DNA from: Chrysomallon squamiferum
Taxonomy: Eukaryota > Mollusca > Gastropoda > Neomphalida > Peltospiridae
Assembly (NCBI GenBank): GCA_012295275.1
Contig: CM022679.1
Span: 31,215,837-31,279,836, forward strand
Reading direction: 5' to 3'
DNA: 64,000 bases
A program made the translations under genes and the position numbers. Positions 53,286 to 64,000 of this stretch are shown in pieces (position 1 is the first letter of the stretch; each line of letters starts with the position of its first letter). The notes under the pieces were generated by a model. It searched no databases and was not told where the DNA came from. It was given only the letters and a program-made list of their open reading frames with translations.

Positions 53286-53899
53286 GAATTGGCACTGAGG
53301 GAATGTTTGCTCAAAATCAAATTTTATTTAATTTGTATGTGACAAAAAATCTTACTGCATATATAAGTATTCAAATAAACAATCATATAGTATTTACATA
53401 AGAGAATTAGACAACATGCTGCAATTATATTAAATATAAAAAGTTTTGTTACTGTTTTAACCAGGTGAAATGCAGATAAACTTACAGCTATAAACTCTTC
53501 TGGGAAATAATATTTTAAAAATAAACACAAATGGGAGATGCATATTAGTTTTATTATTTCTAAATTTCTAATCACTGGCAACTGGTTGATCAGCTAAAAG
53601 AATAATTCAAAAACTAATCAGATATTGCTATGATATTTATTGCAATGAAAGTAAATTGGCATAAATTTAATTAAATAATAGAAGAAAAGAGATGTATATA
53701 TATATATATATATATATACATTACTAGCAAAATAATTATTGTTTCCTACATTTGTTTATACTTAGTGAATTAATCTGTTAAATGGACTGATATTTTATAA
53801 TCGCCGGCTTTTTCTGGTTGATTGTATTTGTTTTCTATCACTTGACAAATCTTGTGTAGGCTGTTGTGTAATGATAATAAAATATTTAAATTAAACTGC

Positions 53900-53934
<35 letters not shown>
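53900..53934. repeat. ATT microsatellite
   Basis: About 11 ATT units downstream of UBE4A. Confidence 0.85.
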
Positions 53935-53935
<1 letters not shown>

Positions 53936-55490
53936 TGTTTCTGTTGCTACTACTTCTCGTACTATTAATATAATAATTTTTGAAATTATATTTCTTGTAT
54001 TTCTATGCAAAAAAAAATGTTTTCAACTAGTGAATGCTTCGAATTAATACTTACCTAAATCCAAAAAATAACATAGAAAATTACCAAACAAAATTGTTAA
54101 AAAGACAGCTACATAAATATTTTTTTTTTTGCTATATTTTTTTTATATATTTTTGCGATTACTATTACTGATACTATTAATTAATATTATAATTAATATA
54201 ATCATTTTAAATATAATAATAATTGTGTACACAAAATGATTTCAACTTCTAATAATGCATTCCTAAACCAAATTTAATAATATCCGAAAAAAAAATTGTC
54301 AAAGCAAAAATATTGAAAAGACTGAGCCACCTTATACTATTATACTATAATAAAATATATAATCTTTTGTTATTATTACTACTACTGCTATTACTGCCAA
54401 TACTAATAAAACTAACCTTTTCTTCCTTTTGTTTGTTTCGCTGTCTTGTGATTGTTATTGTTGTTACATTATGAGACATACAAAATATCTTGCTTTGATG
54501 TAAAATCGCGCACGTTATAGCGTATACGAACACCTTGAAACAAAGTATCTTGTAATTTAGCACCAAATACAATAAGCAGTTTATACATTATTTTGTGTTT
54601 TTATTGTTAATGTTTAACAAATAAATGACCCTTAAATATTAAACAGATGTCAGTGTGTTATTTGTTTGTCTGCTTTGTTTGCTTGCTTATTTAATAATTT
54701 ATCTAATTTCAACTGTTCTGTCATTAAAACGGATTAGCAGTAAGCGATCTTTTATATGCACCTTCCCATAGACGAAAAAAAAAAAAAAAACATGGCTGGA
54801 AACTAGAATAGTTCACTTTCCGTCGGACTAACGCTGTTACTTTGTCAACAGCTACTGCCTTATTTTTATCATGATTCTATGTATTTTTACATTTTAGTTT
54901 GTTGTTGTCAAAGGATTAAAACCACGTTTACTGTGTTTTCCTTTCAGAATACTTTATTTTATGTTTATTTTTTTCATTTAATTCTTTCCTTTCTCTGGCT
55001 TTGAACATGGGGGTTTTTTTTACGATTGTGTCTGGTAAAAACATCGCAGTACTAAAAGAGGAGAGAGGCGATACTAAATGCCAAAGGCGCCTTTTTAATT
55101 TTCGATTAACGGAGCGAAGCGAGTGTGTCCAGGCTTCGTAGGGATAGATTTATCGTATCCGTGACCGAACACCGTTTTTCTCATCCAGTCCGAATATTTT
55201 GTCCAGTTAGAATTTCACAATGCGATCGTAAAAATGACAAACTGACATTTGTCATTGTGGGTATTCGTTATTTATTTATATTTTAAATGATATTTTGGGG
55301 TAAATAATGAGCTGATGTGTATGATAATACATTCAGAGTCGGAATGTTCTCAGTATGTTTTTTGTTTACAGAGTAAGTAAGTAAGTTATATTAACATATG
55401 TTGAAGTAGTTTTAGTCGATAAATCTTTAGTGACGTGAGAATGGTTATTTTGTTCTTTATTATCCTTTTTATTTTACACACACACAGAGA

Positions 55491-55493
<3 letters not shown>

Positions 55494-55570
<77 letters not shown>

Positions 55571-55583
55571 CCTCCCTCTCTCC
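55494..55583. repeat. TC array ending in CCCT repeats
   Basis: About 36 TC units are followed by four CCTC-type units. Confidence 0.95.
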
Positions 55584-56103
55584 TGAGTCTAATCTGTATT
55601 AACAATTTCTATAACAAATTACAAGTATGCCAAGTCAATATCCATCGAGGACTGAAAAATAGCTTTATAATTATGACACACAAGGGGAGGAAAGATAAAA
55701 TGATAAAATAAAAACGGTTATTTCATTTAATAAATAAACAATCAAACAAACAAACAAATAAATAAATAAATAAATTCAGATAAAAACTAAAGAGACTAAC
55801 AGAATGAGAGAGAGAGAAAGAGACTAAATAACTATCTCTCACCACAATCACCACCAGGACGAGGCCAAGCTCTTTTTGTAACCGCAAATAAATAGACTCA
55901 CACATCATCTTGAAGATGGATGTAGTTAAAATAGTTAACTGCCTAAAATGCTTTCATGACAGAATCATAAAAGAAGAGGGATGATAAATTGAAAACGTCA
56001 ATCTCTTTGTGTAATTTATCTAACCACAAACGATAAGCGACATTTCGCGAAAAGATAAACAATTATAAGTCACGGAGAATGTTTCTTTCAGAAAATTCAA
56101 GCC

Positions 56104-56260
56104 AGAAGCGGACCCAGGGGGAAGGGGGGGAAGGGGGTGTCGCTTACATGCTCCTTTGGAGAGTTAATAAAACCTACAAGCTGATGCTAGTTGTTTGAAG
56201 TTATAGATGTGTAAAGGTGTTTTTTGTTGTTGTTATTGTTGTTGGGTTTTGGGGTTTTTT

Positions 56261-56300
<40 letters not shown>

Positions 56301-56670
56301 TTTGTTGTTTTTTATTTTTTTTTTTTTTTATTTTCGTCTGTCATTTTTGGGATTTCAGTGTTAATTTTGTTTTTAGTTATTTGTTTTGGGTCATTTTTCT
56401 TATTTATTTATTTTTATATATACATATATATATATAATTTTTATCTAAATTTTGTTTTTATTTATTTTGAAACAACTGATTTTTGCTCGGGTAGACAATG
56501 AGTTTTGTTGCAATGTTAATCGTATGTAATAATAATCAACATCATCATATAAATAATAATAAATGCTTCGAATGTCCAGTAATTTAAAGTTAGTTTTAAA
56601 ACATTTTATGATCATGAACAGGGTGGGATCCCAAACTCCTCGATTCCCTTACCCCAGCTAGAACCGCGCC
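56104..56670. mobile_element. Possible MITE-like unit with diverged terminal inverted repeats
   Basis: The left edge reads gcggacccagggggaaggg and the reverse complement of the right edge reads gcggttctagctggggtaag followed by gg. The two align loosely, as diverged terminal inverted repeats about 565 bp apart. The interior holds a long T tract (56260-56299) and no coding frame. The left edge is G-rich enough for a quadruplex. Weak evidence. Confidence 0.25.
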
Positions 56671-57184
56671 CGACATTTTGAAATGTAATACTATTTTCTA
56701 CACACCTGATTAAAGGTCAGTCACATTATGATGAAGTTACGGGTCGCAAGTCATTATCTTTACGCTGATCCTTCTTTTTATTCCCGTGATTACGGGAGAC
56801 CCCGGTCCCTGGCCCCGCCCATACACACATACACGCCCACTTTCCATTTGATAAAGATTTTAACGCTGTGATCACAAAAGGTTTTCTAGTAAAAATTGAC
56901 CCTAGATGTTGAAAAATTGTGACACCTGATAAGGCGTCGTTTGTAGTCGAGTGACAAGGTTTTAATTAGAAATATATTTCGCGTTTATCAGGAGACGCTA
57001 AAATAGACCACTTATTTCTGTTACAGCTGAGACAGACGTATGGAAATATGAGCTTGATAAAAAAAAAAAAAATTGACATTGGTGAAAATTACGATTATAA
57101 TTATCATTAATCTTCATCACAAAGAGCGAGACAGAGGGACAGACATTCAGGCAAAGACAGAGAGAGATAGGCTGAGATACAGAG

Positions 57185-57322
<138 letters not shown>

Positions 57323-57867
57323 GTATTTTAGTTTTCTTCGCAACAAATGACTTGGTTTTAGTTTTGAAGAAAAACAAATGACTTGTGATGTTGCTAGTGA
57401 CGCTGTTCCATACACAGTACAGCTGGGGTTCACCCAATTAATTCAAAATATTTAATTAAGGGTTAAACAAGATCAAATAGCACCTGCAACTCTTTCTTTT
57501 AATTACTGATAAACTAATATAAGTAATTATAATATATGTAATGAAATCAGGAATTTCCATTCGCTGTCATTAAATAAAAATAGTATAGCATATTCCAGTG
57601 ATTTTTATAGTTATTCAAGATAAACACAGTATGAACAAGATAGTATTGTTTCAAAAAGCTTTAGATTTAATTTTGCTATTTAGCATCAATGCCAACGTTT
57701 TATTTAATATTAGTTTTAATGACATCTGAATGTTTATATACCTGAGAGAGAAATGTCACTTTCATGTTTCATTCAGTTAGTTAATCGTTTGGCAGTTTAT
57801 AGTCAGTGTTCAAGTTTGCATACTGTAGATCATATGAGTATATCGAATTGTCTAAGACTGTAATCGT

Positions 57868-57870
<3 letters not shown>

Positions 57871-57938
<68 letters not shown>
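57871..57938. repeat. TC dinucleotide array
   Basis: About 34 perfect TC units. Confidence 0.97.
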
Positions 57939-57943
<5 letters not shown>

Positions 57944-58733
57944 TTCTAAAATGTAATTTGAGAAAGGATATATTTCACAATATTAAGTTCACGCAATATA
58001 ATTCATAATGTTCAAAAACCCCAAAAAAACAAAAACAAAACAAAAAGCCCAAAAAGGAAAACAGGAAAAATATGATAAAAATAAAACCCCAAAACAAAAA
58101 AAATAACAAAAAAAAAAATCGCTTAAAATATTGGTTATGTCCGATCAACTTTATCGCTTCCTAGGAACCTGATGACGAGATGAAGTGTATTAACTCCTTG
58201 TTTCAGGCCCGGGTATTTCGCAGTCCTGCGGCGCGGAATAATACAACGATACATTGCAAAATCAATTTCACAGATGAAGTGTGTTTGGAATGTCGGAGTT
58301 CACATACTGAAAACAGCTATTTACACTCGTGGTGGCCATACTGTCTCTCTGTCCAGGTGTCTAACAGGCCAACAAGCCCATCAAACAACGCGATCATTGA
58401 TTTTCGCATCTGAAATAATACTTAGACGGACAGTTTTATTGGTGGTAAACGAGAAATGGACATTGGTTTTTGTGAACGAGATAAAACACACGTGCGCTCG
58501 CTTTCTTTCGCAGCTGTGTGTTTTTCCGGACTGTTACATTTCGCATCTTTTGCCGTTGTGTGTGTTTAAGTGACGAAGTAAAGATTGTGTTTGCCAGCCC
58601 ATTTACCATCTGTGAAAACAGTTCCACACAAACCGTCTTGAGAATGAAAAACAGTTATTATTCTCTACCACTGACCTGATTAATTACAATTATTATTACT
58701 TTTGTGTTTTTTCTTTCGTACTTTATACATAAA

Positions 58734-58770
58734 AAAAAAAAAAAAAAAAAAACCCAAAATTTTAAAATCT

Positions 58771-58804
<34 letters not shown>

Positions 58805-58840
58805 CTTTCTTTCTTTTTTTTTTTTTTTTTTTTTTTTAAT
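58734..58840. repeat. Poly-A followed by poly-T tracts
   Basis: A run of about 18 A is followed within 20 bp by two T tracts, which could pair as a hairpin. Confidence 0.85.
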
Positions 58841-59017
58841 TTTTTTAATTGTAGTGGATTAATTTACTTCTTTCCTATGTTTCACTCTTTTCGTTTTTTT
58901 AATTTCATTTTTTGCATACATACATATACTTACATATATGGCAGAAATGGTTGTATTATGTTAATTTAACTGTAAATGGTTTTAGTTAAGATACCAGATG
59001 TACGTCCATACAAACAA

Positions 59018-59515
59018 ACATACATACATACATACATACATGCATGCATGCATACGTACACATATAGATGCATACATACATATATACATGCATGCGTACA
59101 TATATACACACATACATACATACATATATACATGCATACATACATACATACATACATACATGCATACATATAGATGCATACATACATATATACATGCATG
59201 CGTACATATATACATACATACTTACGTACATACATGCATACATACTTGCATACATACATACGTACGTACGTACATTCATGCATGCATGCATACATACATA
59301 CATATATACATGCATACATGCATACATACATATATACTACATACATACATACATACATGCATACATACATATATATACATACATACATACGTAATGCATA
59401 CATACATGCATACATACATGTATAATACATACATACATACGTGCATACATACATACATATATACATACATACATACATACATACATAGATGCATACATAC
59501 ACACATACATATAAA
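59018..59515. repeat. CATA-type tetranucleotide array, about 500 bp
   Basis: CATA units with frequent CATG, CGTA and TATA variants fill about 500 bp. Because the period is 4, several frames on both strands stay open for more than 100 codons; none is a real gene. Confidence 0.95.
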
Positions 59516-59719
59516 CATAGGGACAGACACACAAATATATGTGAAAGAGACTGACATATGTAAGCCAGAAAAGGAATTTACAGGAAAAGAGATTTAACAA
59601 AATAAGTCAAACAATTTTCTCAATTAATCATATTTTGGCCCGTACTCTGTAAACATTCCTATTAATAATAGTTTTGTCACGTAGATGTATATACATTCTG
59701 CCTAATCTTTCTAACGCGT

Positions 59720-60480
59720 GTTAAACCTAATCGAATGTTAAGAGAAATTTTGGATAAACAAAACTTCAAACGGGACTTAGGAGGTCCGAAAGTAGCGGTC
59801 ATTACGCTTGACCCCTCTTCTGGGGTCTTTCATTGCTTCAACCGGACACACAAAAGCCGACCCCTGCACGTGCAGGTCAGCTCGCGACCTCGTTCACGTA
59901 ACGGGTCACCTTTCGTTTCGTGAAAGTTTTGAGATTTCCAAGTCTTCACAATCATATCGAATGTCGGCTTCACGAACTGAAACGAAGACTGGGCGACCTG
60001 GCATCGTGACATGCTGACACATGGAAACCGAGATGTTTTGTTTAGAAAGTACCCGGCTAGTTAGTCGGGATTGTATTGACAATTATCATTGGATGACCGA
60101 TGACCTCCGCAGAAAACCCCCGGTGACCCGGTGACGTAACAGGTGATCCCAACCGACGTCTGCCTATGTTTGAACGTTTGGTGTCTCCTCGGTGAAATTG
60201 ATTTCTTATTTACCTAGACCAAACGAACGCGCCTGCATTTATACCGCCATCTTGTCATATTTGACTTTCTGAACTGAATGGAAGAAATCGGAACAGTGTG
60301 TAAACATCATAAATGATTCAAATTTTTTCTCCGTTCGTGCGGTATTTTAATTGGCTTTGGGTACAGAGAGTAAAATTTCAATCTGACATTTTTACACATT
60401 GACCCGCTGCGAGATTAAATTTACCACCAGATTTATTTCCCTTTAATTTCTGTTCTATTGCACTTTATCGTGAACAAAGG
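59720..60480. promoter_or_regulatory. GC-richer block with nuclear-receptor-like, CRE, E-box and YY1 motifs
   Basis: The block stands out from AT-rich, repeat-filled surroundings. It contains CGGTCA (59796) and TGACCC (59809), AGGTCA (59874), GGGTCA (59903), a minus-strand DR1 made of TGACCG and TGACCT with a one-base gap (60094-60106), a CRE-like TGACGTAA (60132-60139), the 14-bp palindrome CCTGCACGTGCAGG with a central E-box (59863-59876), and CCGCCATCTT (60244-60253), a YY1-type site. Promoter or enhancer function is inferred from motif density only. Confidence 0.35.
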
Positions 60481-60587
60481 AATTTCTTGATTAACGACAG
60501 TTAAATATTCTAGGAAAAGGTTATTTTATCTACAGGGAATATATCGCTTCCTCACTTTGTCTGTCTGTCTCTCTGTCACTGTCTACA

Positions 60588-60720
<133 letters not shown>

Positions 60721-61119
60721 CACCTGTTTCTGCCCTCATTCCTTTGCGAAGAAAAATAAAGAGACTATTATGTAACCATATATTATACATGACATCTGAC
60801 AATTCTTGTGTCAGACACTGTTTGCATTCTGAAACAAAACTATTGATAAAGTAATATTTGTCATAAAGCACCTAGCGTTTGATGATTTATTGCCCCTTTC
60901 AAATACTGAGAATGTTGTACTTCCGAATATCGTCATTACGATTTAGCGAAATATTCAGTTCTGGCAGCAGTTAAAGATGAATTTAATAAATGGAACTCCA
61001 GTGAATCTAAATATGTATCAGTCAAAATAGTTAATATATTCTAAGTAATTCTAGGACCTGAACACTTTTTAATATTTTTAATCATTATTTATTTATTTAT
61101 TTATTACTTCTGTTACCAA

Positions 61120-61191
61120 TACTACTACTAGTACTACTATTACTACTACTAATAATAATAATAAGAAGAAGAAGAAGAAGAAGAAGAATAG
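61120..61191. repeat. ACT, AAT and AAG compound microsatellite
   Basis: Three trinucleotide arrays follow each other directly. Confidence 0.9.
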
Positions 61192-61883
61192 TAACAGTAA
61201 TGACTATATTTTAATTATTATTATTATTATTAAATGTACATTAATTCTTCTTTTACCATGGGCTATTTAGTATCTTCATAATTATGTACATCATGTATTC
61301 TGTTTATGTTAATACACTTGTGATCACCTGCAGTCTTTCTTTCTATCTGCAACTTGTTTTAAAAGATGTAACTTTTTTTTTGCGGTTGGAAACGATGACC
61401 TGTTTGATGCCACCAGCGAAAAAGAAGTACCACTTCGTAAGAAGAGCAGACGGCACGAGAGATCACGTGACACTGCACGAGGCGTGGCGTGCTTTTCGAA
61501 GACCTCACACGTCTGATTTTGTATCTATGAATCTTTGATACATTTCTCTGTTCTCAGATTATGTTAGTGATACGATTAAACACGTTTCTTTGTAATTAAA
61601 TTCGCACACAGGCAGCCTGCAGTCTAGATTACTTTAAAATATGTAAATTGTGTAAATATATCCACCCTGTCTTTCTCAAGTTATAATTATAGTTCTGCTC
61701 TTGGTTTGGTTTTTTTTTTTGGTTTTGGGGTTTTTTTTCTCTGTTTCTTTTTATTTAATTATGGAACAATTTATCAGTTATCTACCTACAAAGTTATCTA
61801 TTACGATTATTATTTATTTAGTTATTTAGTTATTTAGTTATTCATTCATTCATTCTATGCATCTTCGATTCAGTCATAGTCAA

Positions 61884-61958
<75 letters not shown>
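61884..61958. repeat. CA then GA dinucleotide array
   Basis: About 9 CA units switch directly to about 29 GA units. Confidence 0.95.
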
Positions 61959-61961
<3 letters not shown>

Positions 61962-62096
61962 GCATCAGTTGTAAGATATGTAACTTAGAAAGGGTGAAAT
62001 GAATAGATTTCCACACAGAATGAAGTTTATGTTTTCCAACTGTTTAAAAACTGCTCATTTTCTTTTCCTTTTTTTTTTTATTTTATTTTATTTTAT

Positions 62097-62127
<31 letters not shown>

Positions 62128-62693
62128 GTCATTTCGTTTCGGTTGAGTGTCAGGCAACGTGTATTTAATTTCATGGCTAATTTTATTTTACATGTTAAAC
62201 GATAACCTTTAGAAAATTGCCTTAACAACATCGTTAACTTTTTAATGAGGCAAATTCAATTTAGACTTTCCTTTTTATAAGCTCTGACGCCAAGTAATTG
62301 TTTCATGGGTAAATAAAAGATAAAAAAAAAAAAATAAAATAAAACTTTTTAACTGTATTATCGCTTTAGGTAGACTGTTTAATTAAATATCTACTAAAAT
62401 AATTTAAGTTGGAAAATAATTGACATTGTAAAAGTATCTAAATGAATGTGAGTGTGCGTGTGAGCGCGTGTGTGTGTGCTATGTGTGTAATAAGTTTATA
62501 CACAAACACATACTAACATATAAACACCCCTATACAGGAAGGAGGGACAGACATATGATGACGCCGTTGAAACTGAAAAAAAATATAGATACTTGTAGAC
62601 ACAATAAGCAAAATAAAAAACACACACGATTAAGGCAGACAAAGAGAAAGACGCAAGCAAATAGAGGAATACAAAATCAGAGAAAATAATAAT

Positions 62694-62696
<3 letters not shown>

Positions 62697-62726
<30 letters not shown>

Positions 62727-62738
62727 AAGAAGAAGAAG

Positions 62739-62836
<98 letters not shown>

Positions 62837-62842
62837 GTGATG

Positions 62843-62890
<48 letters not shown>

Positions 62891-62891
62891 T
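62697..62891. repeat. AAG array passing into a long AAT array
   Basis: About 24 AAG units (62697-62768) switch without spacer to about 40 AAT units, with a tggtga interruption near 62835. Confidence 0.97.
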
Positions 62892-63352
62892 ACTTTATGT
62901 CGAGAAATGACAATACCACAAGTCTCCTTTCAATATTTTATCTGTGTTCTTAACAAACACAAATTTCCTTTCATTTCTTGGAGCAATCTGATTCTACGAC
63001 CAACTGGTCTTTGAGGTCACGTAACGAGGCGTTCTCCGTGGTTTTGTGGTGGCATTTATTCAACTGTATAGTGTTTCATCTTCTTATGCTCTGCATTTAC
63101 TCAGAATGTAAAAAATACAAATTAACATTAAACTCTGCCAGATGTCAGTTTCACGTAAACTTTCCAGATCGTATTTGTTTTTTGTTGTTTATTTATTTTT
63201 TTTATTTTTTTATTTTTTTTTTCCAGTAATGGTTTTATACTGTTTTTGTTTTTTGTTTTTAGTTATAATTATATTTATTTATTCATTTATTTATTTATTT
63301 ATTATTTCTGTTGGGGAATTGTTTGCTTTTTTTGTTTTCTTTTTTAAGGATT

Positions 63353-63379
63353 TTGTGTGTGTGTGTGTGTGTGTGTGTG
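63353..63379. repeat. GT microsatellite
   Basis: About 13 GT units. Confidence 0.9.
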
Positions 63380-63579
63380 ATATTGTTGTTGTTTTATCAT
63401 TTTCTCGTGAATGCTATCTATCTAGTTTATTTACAGATGTGAAGAAAAATAGAAATAATGTTTTTAAAATATCCTGTCTTACAGTTTATCTATCTATCTA
63501 ACCAACGGTTTTTGTGTGTGTATATATGTCTGTCTGTCTCTCTGTAAATATCTCTCTAAATATTTATCTTTCTCCATAT

Positions 63580-63680
<101 letters not shown>

Positions 63681-64000
63681 GTTATTTGTGCATCTCTTTT
63701 TTTATTCTTCTTTTTTCATCTCCTTTCATTCCTTAACGTTTGATTATTCTTTCTTTTATACTTAGTTGCTTGTTTCAGCTTCTTATGCATTATTATTATT
63801 TTTAATTTTATTTGTTTTATTATTGTTGTTGTTGTCGTTGTTTGCTTGTTTTTGCTATTTTAACATCACTAACGGTATTTACCACAAGAAGAAGAGGAGA
63901 AACGTAAAAAAAAAAAAGAAACAGGAGAATAAATCAACAAGAAATCAAAAACCACGGACAACGACTGATTTCAGAGATCGTCAGTTTGGTGTTTGCCGTG

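Noticed and set aside
58966-59600. Open frames of up to 199 codons on both strands, rich in Y, M, C, H and I/T
   Set aside because: They are translations of a CATA-type tetranucleotide array; a period of 4 without stops opens several frames at once.
59735-59923. 62-codon frame in the GC-richer block
   Set aside because: It lacks recognisable family features, overlaps palindromes and transcription factor-like motifs, and a frame of this length is expected by chance at this base composition.
62677-62919. 80-residue minus-strand protein of Ser and Ile runs
   Set aside because: It is the AAG/AAT compound microsatellite in translation.

Overview
This is a nuclear genomic window from an animal. 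It is AT-rich, the genes have many short exons, nearly all splice sites are GT-AG, and microsatellites are abundant (ATT, ATTT, GA/CT, CATA, GT). The proteins closely resemble vertebrate orthologues, and one gene is an invertebrate-type neuropeptide receptor. A lophotrochozoan, most likely a mollusc, is my best guess. That is inference from repeat style and gene structure, not proof.

Layout, left to right. (1) 1-3887: no recognisable exon; microsatellites plus a small ETS-motif-rich block near 2.2-2.3 kb. (2) 3888-4999, + strand: the last two exons of a rhodopsin-class peptide GPCR (NPFF/SIFamide/trissin-receptor-like); earlier exons are not in the window. (3) 5.0-9.9 kb: intergenic. (4) 10036-35443, + strand: a complete Integrator subunit 1 gene (INTS1), reconstructed as 45 coding exons and 2121 codons with exon phases that agree throughout. 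(5) 37415-40043, - strand: a complete 6-exon HAUS2 gene (augmin subunit, 227 aa), tail-to-tail with INTS1. (6) 40966-53026, + strand: a complete 18-exon UBE4A gene (U-box ubiquitin E4/E3, about 1060 aa), head-to-head with HAUS2 across about 0.9 kb. (7) 53.3-64.0 kb: no convincing protein gene; many long simple repeats, a GC-richer block with regulatory motifs near 59.8-60.3 kb, and a possible MITE-like element.

The three complete genes are housekeeping genes in unrelated pathways: snRNA/mRNA 3' processing, spindle microtubule branching, and ubiquitin chain assembly. Their proximity need not mean joint function.

I found no defence, viral or biosynthetic system. The most unusual signals concern gene structure. 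Two tandem repeat arrays with near-identical periods (71 and 72 bp) each straddle an exon-intron boundary and multiply a splice site. The HAUS2 array is open in frame with the exon and could add 24 or 48 residues. The INTS1 array makes a series of 8-nt acceptor-microexon-donor cassettes. UBE4A exon 10 carries an apparent one-base frameshift, INTS1 intron 10 looks GC-AG, and the GPCR C-terminal coding sequence is duplicated just past its stop codon.
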